DNA from: Clostridia bacterium
GTDB lineage: Bacteria; Bacillota; Clostridia; UMGS1810
DNA length: 34,498 nucleotides
Assembly (NCBI GenBank): GCA_017621495.1
Contig: JAGATB010000021.1
Location: 1 to 34,498 of the forward strand
Reading direction: 5' to 3'
Below the pieces are notes generated by a model. It was given only the letters and a program-made list of their open reading frames with translations, was not told where the DNA came from and did no database searches. Both the position numbers and the translations under genes were made by a program. Positions 24,497 to 33,742 of the stretch are shown here, piece after piece; position 1 is the stretch's first letter, and each line of letters begins with the position of its first letter.

Positions 24497-27064
24497 CTAT
24501 TTTACAGTTACAGGTTTTATAACGGTTGAACTGCCGTTATGCAGATTAACAACCTTATAATAATATGTTGTGCCCTTGTTTACATCTGTATCAGTAAATT
24601 GTGTATCATTTGTTGTCTTGATTGTTTCAAAGTTTTCGCCGTCTGTGCTCTTTTGTACCTCATAGACATAAATCGGATTTTCCCACTCTTTAAATGCATA
24701 CCATGCAACTATATCAAGCTCCTGTTCATCGTGCACCGTGGCATTATCCCAGAAACCTTCATATATTGTTTCATACCATTCGTTATGCGGCATATTATAA
24801 ATCGAAATACCTGCCATACGTGAAATATCCTTTAAGTCATACTTTCCGTTACCAAACCAGTTCAAATAAATACTATCATCCCTTTGACCTGCGTATAGTT
24901 TTTCACCTTCCTGCACTACACTTCCCGGAGCACCGATTTTCCAAACACCGTAACAGTTTGTTGTTACCCATGCTTCACGCGTTACCGGATGCACCGTAAC
25001 TGTGTTACCTTCACCCGGACCCTCCGGACCTTCGTTTATAACAGAATCGGGATGTAATCTCGTTAGTATTTCAAAAGTATCACCGCCATCAACAGAACGT
25101 TGTACCGAAGCTGTATTCATAACATAATTGGCAGGTCCGGCAACGTATATAACATTCGGGTCAACCGGGTCAACCTCAAGCTCCCAAATTTCTGTTCCGC
25201 TTGCACATTTGTGAACATTCTTTCCTATGTCCATGCTTTCCCTCGTATCTAAATCTATACGATGCACCTGTCCCAGGTCATTTTTGGTAGCATAAATACA
25301 TCCATTTTTCCAATTGTAGCCCATTGAAGTGGGTGTAAAGTCAAGTTTGGCAACTGTCTGCCAGGTCTCACCGTTGTCGTATGATACAACAATTGAATTT
25401 TCATTTACACCATACAATTCCTTTTGACCGTTAGGGTCAGTATTGTGCGTAAGAACTCCTCGACAGCCATTCATTTTTTTCCAGGTTTCACCCTTATCGG
25501 CACTGCGAAGAACTCCTGCAAAAAGAACATTAGTATCAGTTGCTGACTGATAGCAGAAGATTGTTTCCGGGTCTAACCCCTCAACCGGATAAAAGTCCAA
25601 ATTATGATAGCCTCTTGCAATAGATACTGTACGTTCATGAGCTTTCCATCTGCCTAAAAACAACTCGGCCTCGGTTGTAGGAACTATGGCGAACGCCATC
25701 TCATCATCAACAACCCATCCATCGGTTATTTTACCGCCTCTGCCGTTCTGAAATGCCGCTGCAAATGACCATGTTTCACCGCCATCATAGCTTGCAAAAG
25801 AACCGTAATCGATTCCTGCTATAAAAATTTTGTCGGGATTATTATGATTAATTTGCAATACAGAGCCCATATAAACACTGATTCCCTGACTGCAATAACG
25901 GTAAATTTGACCCCCGTTGGTGGATTTGGTTATCCAGTCGCCACCGGAAGAATACACCGTGTTTTCGTCAAGATATGACCATGCGTTGTGTGCATTACGG
26001 GTTGAATAATGTGTTTGATTTTCAAGATAATCAACTCCACCCCTGTACCAGCTCTTTCCGCCGTCTCTTGAGTACCAACGCTGCCAATTCCAAGAACCCA
26101 TACCGGCTCCGATAACCATATTATCAGGATTAAGAGGACTTACGTTAAAATAACGATAACCAAGAAATCTGTCTGATGATGTGTTTTCTGCAGGTTCCTT
26201 CGGATAAACCGGTGGTGCGGGATCCGCCTGTATTTTCTCAAATGTCCTTCCGCAATCTGTTGATATGTATATGTTCTTCCATGTGGATACATAGACATTA
26301 TTTGGTCTTATCGAAACATAGTCTACGCTGAGAACCCATTCATCAAGCGTTTTTTCAAATGTTTTACCCTTATCGGAGCTTACAAAAAATCCGCCTTCTC
26401 CACCCACATAAAGCTCTCCGGTGTCGGACATTGCAAGGTCTGCATTCCAACAGTTATCACTATTTGGAATTTTCTCCCAAGACAATCCGCCATCCTCTGA
26501 CATATACAGAGCTTGTTCAAAGGTTCCGCCATATGTCTGATGTTTGCTTGGCGTTGAGTAATACACTCTCATACACCAACCCGTTTTCTCGTCATATGAG
26601 GTAGGGTCAAAAACAAACTGGTCGCGTGAATCGGTAGCACATCCTGCTTTAAGTGATAAAGTCTGAGTCCAACTGTCAGCACCATCTTCAGAAATATAGA
26701 TACCGCAGTATCTTTGGGGAGATGAATTGGTGTTATATAATAGAATATGATTTTCATTCATCGGATCTATGGCAATATCACAGGCACCCCTGTTTTGCAA
26801 GCCTATGTTGCACTCTTCCCAGGTTTCACCTTCATTATAACTGCGAAATACACCCCCAACGTCTGTTGCAGCCATCATAAAACGAGGATTGCTCTTAGAT
26901 ATGGCAATAGCATTCGTCCACTGGCAGCCTTCTCCTCCCGTAAAACCACGGTCGAGCATTTCTTCCCGAACCATGTCTACGGATTTCCATTGCTCCGCAA
27001 AGGCCGCAGGACTCAGAGCAGATACCACAATAAGTACTGCTAATATTACAGATATTTTTTTCAT
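24497..27064 (-). CDS. Exported GH74-like BNR propeller protein with C-terminal Fn3-like domain
   Basis: 855 residues. A signal peptide (1-23, A-F-A) is followed by a tandem beta-propeller (about 35-700) with many Asp boxes such as S-E-D-G-G-L-S-W-E and S-Y-D-N-G-E-T-W. The start, A-I-A-I-S-K-S-N-P-R-F-M-M-A-A-T-D68-V-G-G-V-F-R-S, closely resembles the GH74 motif R-T-D-V-G-G-A-Y-R whose Asp is catalytic. An endo-acting xyloglucanase-like or related glycosidase role is therefore plausible; I could not place the second catalytic Asp. A C-terminal Fn3-like domain (about 760-855) follows. AAGGAGG precedes the ATG. It is the operon's best candidate for an extracellular enzyme. Confidence 0.82.
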   Translation of the reverse strand: MKKISVILAVLIVVSALSPAAFAEQWKSVDMVREEMLDRGFTGGEGCQWTNAIAISKSNPRFMMAATDVGGVFRSYNEGETWEECNIGLQNRGACDIAIDPMNENHILLYNTNSSPQRYCGIYISEDGADSWTQTLSLKAGCATDSRDQFVFDPTSYDEKTGWCMRVYYSTPSKHQTYGGTFEQALYMSEDGGLSWEKIPNSDNCWNADLAMSDTGELYVGGEGGFFVSSDKGKTFEKTLDEWVLSVDYVSIRPNNVYVSTWKNIYISTDCGRTFEKIQADPAPPVYPKEPAENTSSDRFLGYRYFNVSPLNPDNMVIGAGMGSWNWQRWYSRDGGKSWYRGGVDYLENQTHYSTRNAHNAWSYLDENTVYSSGGDWITKSTNGGQIYRYCSQGISVYMGSVLQINHNNPDKIFIAGIDYGSFASYDGGETWSFAAAFQNGRGGKITDGWVVDDEMAFAIVPTTEAELFLGRWKAHERTVSIARGYHNLDFYPVEGLDPETIFCYQSATDTNVLFAGVLRSADKGETWKKMNGCRGVLTHNTDPNGQKELYGVNENSIVVSYDNGETWQTVAKLDFTPTSMGYNWKNGCIYATKNDLGQVHRIDLDTRESMDIGKNVHKCASGTEIWELEVDPVDPNVIYVAGPANYVMNTASVQRSVDGGDTFEILTRLHPDSVINEGPEGPGEGNTVTVHPVTREAWVTTNCYGVWKIGAPGSVVQEGEKLYAGQRDDSIYLNWFGNGKYDLKDISRMAGISIYNMPHNEWYETIYEGFWDNATVHDEQELDIVAWYAFKEWENPIYVYEVQKSTDGENFETIKTTNDTQFTDTDVNKGTTYYYKVVNLHNGSSTVIKPVTVK

Positions 27065-27078
27065 ATAGCTCGCCCTCC

Positions 27079-28446
27079 TTAATTCAGATTAAGCCAAAAC
27101 ATATTTTGAATAGCAACAGCTGCATCTCGGCGGCTTAAAATATCCGATGTATTCACAGCAACTTCTCCGCTGCCGTTGATAATTTCCGAGGCTCTTTGAA
27201 GCATTTCCCGTGCATCGGTTAGCCTAAGAGGTGCATCGGGTTCAAATATTTCGCCATTGTCATCAATAATACCAAGCTTTATTGCAGTGGCAATATATTT
27301 ATAATACCAATCAGAAATATCAACGTCACTGAACCAAGACAAAGCTCCGGTATCAACTTCTCCGACACAGCATACGAGCATTTTTATAAACTCTGCTCTC
27401 GTTATGCTTCGGTTGGGTTCAAAGCTTAGAGAATTTTCATCAATAACTCCAATGGATTTTAAATAGCAAACTGCATTGTAAGCTGCACTGTCGTCATAGC
27501 AATCCAAAATATCGTATTTTGAATCTGTTACAATATAATCTCCGAAATTATCTACGACAAAGGAAAGCACCCTACTTGCAGCATCGTATTTAACACGCTT
27601 TATCTTTTCAAAGCCGCCGGTTGCCGAAATTCTCGCAACCATAGGAGGATAATTTTCCTCTCTGCCAAGCCGAATATTGCAGATAATAGTTCCGTCATCT
27701 TTTACTTTAATGTCAACCTCCCTATTTATGTAGCTGACATCATAGTATTCTCCCTCAAATACTTCGTTTCCATCGGTGTCTTCTGCTTTTATCTCCTGAA
27801 ATACAGCATCGCTTTCACGCCAGGGATAGGCAATCTCTTTACTGTCGGTAATTGCTACCGACCCGATTGCTTCGCCGCCCGAAATTACGGTTAATTCGGT
27901 TTCAATCACATCATTTGTGACGCTTTTATCATCATTTATTACCGCCGTTTGTTCATCCATAAGATAAATAAAACAAGTACCTGCTTTTTTTGCTTTTAAT
28001 CTGATACTTAAAACAACATCACTGTCGGGACGTGCTTCATAACCAAGTCTTGTAGAAATATTGCGGTACATACCGGGTATACTATCCTCTGCATAAAAAC
28101 CTGTTTCGGCTCCGTCCTTTTTATAAACAAGGCTGCCGGGAACATTCATGGGAGATTCGGGTACAACTCCGTAATACTTTATTAATTCACCATCTCCCGG
28201 TATATATACCGGCGTAACACTTTCAAATTCAAGCAAATCAGCATCATATACAAGCTGTGAGCGGTAAGAATATAAGTTCACTTCGGATGATGTGATTATA
28301 CATTCAACTATATCGCCTGCCTGTGATACACGGGCTGTAGACTTTTTGGAAGTGAAGCTCTGTTCCTCCGCAGATACGAAACTCATCGAAAGCACAAGCA
28401 GTACAGCCGGAATAAAACAAATACATTTTCTTAAGATTTTCATCAT
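27079..28446 (-). CDS. Cohesin-like domain plus SLH protein (minimal anchoring-scaffoldin architecture)
   Basis: 455 residues. A signal peptide (about 1-26) is followed by a cohesin-like beta-sandwich (about 30-190). This has the type features L-V-Y-D-A-D-L-L-E-F-E-S-V-T-P, L-K-A-K-K-A-G-T, and a closing E-T-E-L-T-V strand. A beta-rich linker region (about 195-315) leads to two C-terminal SLH repeats plus a partial third (about 320-455; S-I-T-R-A-E-F-I-K-M-L, W-Y-Y-K-Y-I-A-T-A-I-K-L-G-I). The layout resembles OlpA-type anchoring proteins of cellulosome producers. No dockerin is encoded in the window, so the partner is unknown. The start overlaps the permease stop (TAATGATG); the second ATG at 28443 is also possible. 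Confidence 0.75.
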   Translation of the reverse strand: MMKILRKCICFIPAVLLVLSMSFVSAEEQSFTSKKSTARVSQAGDIVECIITSSEVNLYSYRSQLVYDADLLEFESVTPVYIPGDGELIKYYGVVPESPMNVPGSLVYKKDGAETGFYAEDSIPGMYRNISTRLGYEARPDSDVVLSIRLKAKKAGTCFIYLMDEQTAVINDDKSVTNDVIETELTVISGGEAIGSVAITDSKEIAYPWRESDAVFQEIKAEDTDGNEVFEGEYYDVSYINREVDIKVKDDGTIICNIRLGREENYPPMVARISATGGFEKIKRVKYDAASRVLSFVVDNFGDYIVTDSKYDILDCYDDSAAYNAVCYLKSIGVIDENSLSFEPNRSITRAEFIKMLVCCVGEVDTGALSWFSDVDISDWYYKYIATAIKLGIIDDNGEIFEPDAPLRLTDAREMLQRASEIINGSGEVAVNTSDILSRRDAAVAIQNMFWLNLN

Positions 28447-29291
28447 TATCCTTTTACACCCCCCGAGGTTAATCCATGAATAAACTGCTTATTGAAAATC
28501 AGATATACTATTATCATGGGAACAATACTTATCATTGTTCCTGCAAGCATAAGATTCCATGAAGCAGCACCCTGACCGCTTCCCTTCAAGGCAACTATAC
28601 CAACTGTAAGCGGTGCGGCTTTGGGATTACCCAGCGTAAATACCATAGGAAGCAGATAGTTGTTCCACGCACCCTGAAATGAGAGTATTCCGATAGTTGC
28701 AATAATAGGGCGCAAAATCGGAAGAACAATCAGAAAGAAACGCATGATAAAATTACATCCGTCAATTTCGGCTGCTTCTTCAATCGCTAAATCAAGTCCC
28801 ATAATATAGTTTCGTACCAGAAAAAGATTTATAACATTTGCACCGAGCACCGTACTTAAAATAACACCCCAAAGGCTGTTATTAATGTGCAAAAATTTTG
28901 CAATCTCCAATGTAGGATAAATTGTAATACTTCCAAAGCCCAAAAACATGGTACAAGTGAGCATAAGGAAAAGCTTATTTTTTCCTCTGAAGTTTGACCT
29001 CGCAAAGCTGTAGCCTGCCATGGTCGAGAAGAAAAGTGTACCTAAAACAATAAAGAATGCCATGTAAATACTGTTAAAGGTATATTTACTGAAATCTGCA
29101 ATCTTCCATGCCTGTACATAATTATCAAAAGTAAAGCTTTCCGGAATGATTGAACCGGGATTTTTTAATATTTCAAAATTAGTTTTAAGGGATGACATTG
29201 CAGTACAGAATATGGGAAATATTACAAACAAAAATAATATCGCCAAAAAGATGTACGCAAATATCGTGCCTATATATTTTTTAGTTTTCAT
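28446..29291 (-). CDS. Carbohydrate ABC transporter permease (MalG-type, CUT1)
   Basis: 281 residues with six predicted membrane segments and the permease EAA loop E-E-A-A-E-I-D-G-C-N-F (about 190-200), which docks to the ATPase. Length and layout are those of the MalG/AraQ side of CUT1 importers. It forms the membrane channel with the upstream permease. No ATPase gene is present in the operon. In Firmicutes a shared MsmX-type ATPase encoded elsewhere commonly energises such importers. Confidence 0.92.
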   Translation of the reverse strand: MKTKKYIGTIFAYIFLAILFLFVIFPIFCTAMSSLKTNFEILKNPGSIIPESFTFDNYVQAWKIADFSKYTFNSIYMAFFIVLGTLFFSTMAGYSFARSNFRGKNKLFLMLTCTMFLGFGSITIYPTLEIAKFLHINNSLWGVILSTVLGANVINLFLVRNYIMGLDLAIEEAAEIDGCNFIMRFFLIVLPILRPIIATIGILSFQGAWNNYLLPMVFTLGNPKAAPLTVGIVALKGSGQGAASWNLMLAGTMISIVPMIIVYLIFNKQFIHGLTSGGVKG

Positions 29292-29312
29292 GTTATCTAA
29301 TCTCCCTAACTC

Positions 29313-30275
29313 TTAGTATACCGATGTGTTCATTTTCTTTGTCATGCGTAGATACAGCATTGTTATTATACCTATTATAACCGAAGTCACAACTCCAAGT
29401 GCTGCCGCATATCCAAGCTGCGGTACAAATTCCATAGAGTCATACGGAATGAACTTTTTGAGCAGATAGGTCATAACAACCTCTGTAGTACCGGCAGGTC
29501 CGCCATTGGTTAATACCAATATAAGGTCTGAGGTCTTAAGTCCCGCTGTTATGGATATCATAATAATTATCTGCATCATGGGCTTAAGCATGGGTAATGT
29601 AACATTTTTAAATTTCTGCCATGCATTAGCACCGTCAACCTCCGCTGCCTCATACAGCTCATTCGGAATTCCTACCAAGCCCGACAAGAAGAACAGCATA
29701 TTGCTGCCAAAGCCCTGCCATACAGATACCAAAACCGCAACAAAGGTTGCTCCCAAGGTACTTGAAAACCAACTGACCGGCTCTTCCACCACGCCGATAG
29801 CCATAAGAACATTGTTTACTATGCCGTCATATGAAGAAAACAAAAATGAAAATATCAATCCGACAATTGCCATACTGATAACATTGGGCATATAAAATGC
29901 TGTACGGAAAAATGTCTTTCCTTTTATCATTTTTGAATTCAGCAAAATCGCAACAAACAACGCAAGCGGTAACTGAAAAATCAGAGTGTATATCACCAGC
30001 TTAACAGTAAACAATACACTTCTCCAATAAAGAGGGTCTCCGAAAACATTAGCGTAATTATGTAATCCGTTGAATTTATATGTAATCATATCATAATCAA
30101 AAAACGATGTAACAAAAACCCACAAAATCGGATAAAACGTAAACACCGAAAATCCAATAAGTGGCGGCAATGCCATCAGAAAGCCCTGTCTGTTATCCTT
30201 TTTATTTCTGCTGCTGTTGGAACCGAAGGCACGAATGCCTTCAGCTCCTTTTACTATATTGTTAGCTTTCCTCAT
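29313..30275 (-). CDS. Carbohydrate ABC transporter permease (MalF/UgpA-type, CUT1)
   Basis: 320 residues. A basic, polar cytoplasmic N-terminus of about 30 residues precedes six membrane segments. The EAA loop reads Y-E-A-A-E-V-D-G-A-N-A-W-Q-K-F. It partners the MalG-type permease 21 bases downstream and follows the binding-protein gene by 5 bases. Together they import an oligosaccharide, whose identity is not visible. Confidence 0.92.
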   Translation of the reverse strand: MRKANNIVKGAEGIRAFGSNSSRNKKDNRQGFLMALPPLIGFSVFTFYPILWVFVTSFFDYDMITYKFNGLHNYANVFGDPLYWRSVLFTVKLVIYTLIFQLPLALFVAILLNSKMIKGKTFFRTAFYMPNVISMAIVGLIFSFLFSSYDGIVNNVLMAIGVVEEPVSWFSSTLGATFVAVLVSVWQGFGSNMLFFLSGLVGIPNELYEAAEVDGANAWQKFKNVTLPMLKPMMQIIIMISITAGLKTSDLILVLTNGGPAGTTEVVMTYLLKKFIPYDSMEFVPQLGYAAALGVVTSVIIGIITMLYLRMTKKMNTSVY

Positions 30276-30280
30276 GTCGC

Positions 30281-31690
30281 TTATTTTCCCCCTAAGAACC
30301 TACTGCTCTTTTTAATTTCGTCCGGCATCGTACTGTCAAATACCTCTAAAGGAATACTATAATACGGCTCCATGTCATTTTCCTCGGTTGCTTTCTTGTA
30401 AGCTTCATTATAGTCTTTATTCAACTGTTTAACTGCCTGGTCAATTGTAATCATACCTGCCCAAACCTTATCAAAAACAGACTGATAAGTTTCTCCCTCA
30501 TACTTAATCGTAATCCATGCAGGTGTAGCAGGCTTGTCGGCAAGCTTTGCTATCTCACCGAAGTCGCTCTGTCCTTGCTTGTCAACAGTAACCTTATAAT
30601 TATCAATTATGTCTGCCTTTGCAGGTATAAGGTCTGCATTCTGATAAAGCTCACCTATACGCTCATCACTATAGAACCATTTATAAACTAATGCTACCTT
30701 TTTAAGGTCCTTGCCCTTTACAGAGCTTGAAACATTAATAAGTGCTTCAACACTGGCTTTCTGATAATAGTCTGTACCGTCTGCCTCCATTTTAGGAATA
30801 GGACAAGCACCCCATTCGCATTCTGCAGGGAACTGTTCATTAAGTACATATACGTCCCACGAAGCACCCATCTTCATTGCAACTCTGCCGGTTGCAAACT
30901 GAGCACGTGCCGCATCATTATCCAGACTTTCAGAGCCGGGGAACAGAGCACCGCTCTCTTTTATTTCCATTACCTTTTCAAGTATGGGTTTATAATTACT
31001 GAAATCATATCTGTCATTTGCATAGTCAAAATTGGTTCTGCCCGAATATATAGGAACAACGGAGCCGACTTCACTTCCCCAGAAAGCTGTCCACTTCATC
31101 GGGAATATTATACCGTACTGACTTTTCTTAGGATTAGTCATACGCTTTGCATACTCAACAACCTCGTCCCATGTTTTGGGATATTTTGCTTCGCCGTTTT
31201 CGTCTACAATGCCCGCTTCCTTAAACATATCCTTATTATATAGGAAGCCGTATACAACTCTTCTTCCCGGTACAGAATAAACATCATCACCAATTTTGTG
31301 AGTACCCTCTGCAAGCATGTGTTCATAATCCTTCAAAAGCTGATCAACGTCCGGCAAATCGCTTACAGGGAATAAATTACCCTTTTCTACCTGAGCCTTC
31401 AAAGAACCCTGTGCCTTGAAAAAATCAGGTGCATTGTCATTTGCAATTGCCATTTCAACTGTCTTGGCATAGTCTGAGCCGTAATTTGTAAGTTCAATTT
31501 TAATACCGTTTTCCTTACCTATGGTTTCGTTGAACTCTACAACCTGCTCCTCTTCAAGGGGCGTTGAAGAATCAGTCCATATATTAAAAACCTCCACGTC
31601 ATCGGACGCACCGTCTCCGCAACCTGACATCATGCCCGAAAGCAGTGCCATAACACAAACAAGTGCCAAATACCTCAATGTTTTTTTCAT
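30281..31690 (-). CDS. Sugar-binding lipoprotein of a CUT1 ABC importer
   Basis: 469 residues. A lipoprotein signal peptide ends in the lipobox M-S-G-C24, so the mature protein is lipid-anchored on the outer face of the membrane. The rest is a family-1 type extracellular solute-binding fold, for example Y-P-K-T-W-D-E-V-V-E-Y-A-K and F-A-T-G-R-V-A-M-K-M-G-A-S-W. I start it at 31690 because AAGGAG lies 8 bases upstream; a longer frame to 31741 runs through the leader hairpin. It is the first gene of the long surface-glycan operon and sets its theme: capture of a released oligosaccharide. Confidence 0.92.
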   Translation of the reverse strand: MKKTLRYLALVCVMALLSGMMSGCGDGASDDVEVFNIWTDSSTPLEEEQVVEFNETIGKENGIKIELTNYGSDYAKTVEMAIANDNAPDFFKAQGSLKAQVEKGNLFPVSDLPDVDQLLKDYEHMLAEGTHKIGDDVYSVPGRRVVYGFLYNKDMFKEAGIVDENGEAKYPKTWDEVVEYAKRMTNPKKSQYGIIFPMKWTAFWGSEVGSVVPIYSGRTNFDYANDRYDFSNYKPILEKVMEIKESGALFPGSESLDNDAARAQFATGRVAMKMGASWDVYVLNEQFPAECEWGACPIPKMEADGTDYYQKASVEALINVSSSVKGKDLKKVALVYKWFYSDERIGELYQNADLIPAKADIIDNYKVTVDKQGQSDFGEIAKLADKPATPAWITIKYEGETYQSVFDKVWAGMITIDQAVKQLNKDYNEAYKKATEENDMEPYYSIPLEVFDSTMPDEIKKSSRFLGGK

Positions 31691-31705
31691 AAAATCACTC
31701 CTTGT

Positions 31706-31719
31706 AAAATGTACATTTT
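31706..31719. promoter_or_regulatory. Palindrome AAAATGTACATTTT before the binding-protein gene
   Basis: A perfect 14-bp palindrome directly upstream of the ribosome binding site of the first operon gene. It could be an operator or a weak mRNA hairpin affecting translation. Confidence 0.35.
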
Positions 31720-31722
31720 TTA

Positions 31723-31740
31723 TGACGGCAAAATCCGTCA
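31723..31740. promoter_or_regulatory. Inverted repeat TGACGG-N6-CCGTCA in the operon leader
   Basis: An inverted repeat with 6-bp arms about 14-31 bases after the predicted transcription start of the surface operon. Its position fits an operator or a leader hairpin. The binder is unknown; the AraC-family protein and the NarL-type regulator are candidates. Confidence 0.4.
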
Positions 31741-31759
31741 ATATTACTATGTTAAATAT

Positions 31760-31788
31760 ATTCTACCCTATTTTTTTAGTTTTGTGAA
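31760..31788 (-). promoter_or_regulatory. Promoter of the ten-gene surface-glycan operon
   Basis: On the minus strand TTCACA (31783-31788), a 17-base spacer and TAGAAT (31760-31765). The weak -35 fits a promoter needing an activator. An imperfect inverted repeat, ACCCCT with AGGAGT, lies just upstream (31789-31809). Confidence 0.5.
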
Positions 31789-31891
31789 CTCCTGAAAAAA
31801 TGAGGGGTATTAATTTTTAATTTCTTGTGATATATTATATACAATAAAAAAATACATATTTTACAATAAAAACTATATGGTGGTGTATGAA

Positions 31892-33739
31892 ATGAAAGAA
31901 AATACAGTATGGGCATATTGGGGGCATGAACCAAGCTATCATCTGAAAAGGATGCACACAAGGCCTTCACTTTTTACTTTGGGTGAATGGTCTGATAAAT
32001 GGCAGGACCGCTTAAGAACCGAAGAGTGTATCAAAAAAGCGGCAGATGACGGAATAAATATAATATATACAAATTATTTTAAAGGTTTCGGACTTGAATA
32101 CGAAAAAGAAGAAATCGAAAAAACAAAGATACTTACCGAAATTGCTCATAAATACAACATTAAGGTTTTGGGCTATTGCCAGCTTGACTCTATATATTAT
32201 GAAACATTTTTAGCTGAAGATTCAAATGCAAAGAAAATGGCAGCCTTGAAGCCTGACGGAACTTTTCAGATATGGGGAGATTCCTATTACAGATGGTCCG
32301 TTTGCTATAACAGCAAAGAATTTACAGACTATATTAAAAAGGTTGTTGATTACGGACTTTCATATGTAGGGCTTGACGGCTTCCATTTTGACAATTCCTA
32401 TATTGGTTATTGCTACTGTGAAAGATGCAAAAAAGATTTTCGGAAATATTTAGAAGAAAACGAAAAAAATCCAAAAGATATTCTTGGAATTAATACATTC
32501 GATTATATTGAAATACCTTATTACGAAGCATTTCCGAAAATCAACCATGATTCTTTGTATTTTTTGTGGCAGAAATACAGACAGGTCAAATGTTCTGAGG
32601 TTCAGAATGAGATTTTCGCTTATGTAAAAGAAAAATCCGATAATAAAGCAATTATTTTGCATAATCCCGCTTTTCCACGTGGTTCGGCAGATTACCTTAA
32701 TTTCGGATTTAATCCTGAATTGGCAGGAAACCAATGTGATTTTATTCTGGCAGAAAATCATGATAATTTAATTAATGAAAACGGAAAAGTCACAACACAG
32801 ATAATGGCATATAAATTTGGTGAAAGGTTTAAGTATAAGGTTTTTGAAAGCAGCTGGACTATTGATGAAGAGAAAAAGGATTATCCTGCACCGGATTGTT
32901 ATACATATCCCAAAACCTATTTTCAGATAGCTTATTTCTTATCACAGTCCATGATATACGGCGGTCTGACAGGAACACCTTGGCTTATGAGATCCACACA
33001 CAACGGCGATGAGCTGCTTCAGGACTTTCCCCTTCAACGGGAAACACACAAAAAAATAATATCATATTATCACGATAATTATAAGCTTTATGATGGGAAA
33101 CCTTTAAACTACGTAAAAGTCCTTTATTCACCGGATAATTTAATTAATATGTCATCATCGGGACTTGATAGTTTAAAAAATACTGTTAACTTAATACACA
33201 ACGAAAATATTCATTTTTCCTTTGTGACGGTAGATGAAATACCCTCATTAAGCAAAGACCAAATCCTGGTTTTGCCGGAGGTGTTTTTTGCAGATGATGC
33301 ATTATGTAAAAACCTTTCCGTAGCCGCAAACAATGGCTGTAAAATTATACAAACAGGAAAGTTCAACGAATGTAACATATATGGTAAAGCAAAAGACAAA
33401 ACCTCTGAAACAAATAAAATCAGCGATATTATCAGAGTAGAAAATGACGAAGAAATAATAGTTAAAATTAAAGCCTACTTAACAAGCTATATTAATATTT
33501 CCTGTCAAAACATAGTTTCTGAGGTAACAACGGATAACGAAGGAAATATGCTTTTACATCTTTTAAGTACCAAGGACAGAGACCACGAAAACGTTGATAT
33601 TGAACTGATTGGAATGGGTAATATTAAAAATGTAGAATTATACTCTTTTGAAAATGTAGAATTTCAAAATGACAATACCACAATTACCCTCAATAATTTC
33701 AAAACGATGGCAACCTTAAAAATTATCAGAGAGGATTAA
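31892..33739 (+). CDS. Cytoplasmic glycoside-hydrolase-like TIM-barrel protein, family uncertain
   Basis: 615 residues with no signal peptide. The N-terminal half looks like a TIM-barrel glycosidase. Its strands include N-I-I-Y-T-N-Y, K-V-L-G-Y-C-Q and Y-V-G-L-D162-G-F-H-F-D167-N-S-Y, where the two Asp residues are candidate catalytic or substrate contacts. A C174-Y-C-E-R-C179 motif follows, as in several uncharacterised GH42-like or GHL6-like families. The C-terminal part (about 395-615) resembles the trimerisation-type and beta domains of GH42-like enzymes. The start at 31892 has GGTGGTG upstream; ATG at 31877 is an alternative. It is divergent from the importer operon, so it probably acts on imported oligosaccharide. 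Confidence 0.65.
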   Translation: MKENTVWAYWGHEPSYHLKRMHTRPSLFTLGEWSDKWQDRLRTEECIKKAADDGINIIYTNYFKGFGLEYEKEEIEKTKILTEIAHKYNIKVLGYCQLDSIYYETFLAEDSNAKKMAALKPDGTFQIWGDSYYRWSVCYNSKEFTDYIKKVVDYGLSYVGLDGFHFDNSYIGYCYCERCKKDFRKYLEENEKNPKDILGINTFDYIEIPYYEAFPKINHDSLYFLWQKYRQVKCSEVQNEIFAYVKEKSDNKAIILHNPAFPRGSADYLNFGFNPELAGNQCDFILAENHDNLINENGKVTTQIMAYKFGERFKYKVFESSWTIDEEKKDYPAPDCYTYPKTYFQIAYFLSQSMIYGGLTGTPWLMRSTHNGDELLQDFPLQRETHKKIISYYHDNYKLYDGKPLNYVKVLYSPDNLINMSSSGLDSLKNTVNLIHNENIHFSFVTVDEIPSLSKDQILVLPEVFFADDALCKNLSVAANNGCKIIQTGKFNECNIYGKAKDKTSETNKISDIIRVENDEEIIVKIKAYLTSYINISCQNIVSEVTTDNEGNMLLHLLSTKDRDHENVDIELIGMGNIKNVELYSFENVEFQNDNTTITLNNFKTMATLKIIRED

Positions 33740-33742
33740 AAA

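Noticed and set aside
28446..31690. A missing or hidden ABC ATPase gene in the importer operon
   Set aside because: No Walker A/B frame is present on either strand; CUT1 importers in Firmicutes commonly use a shared ATPase, so the absence is normal.
31831..31845. Promoter for the glycosidase-like gene at TATATT or TACAAT
   Set aside because: The region is nearly all A/T and no reasonable -35 box lies at proper spacing, so I could not support a specific site.
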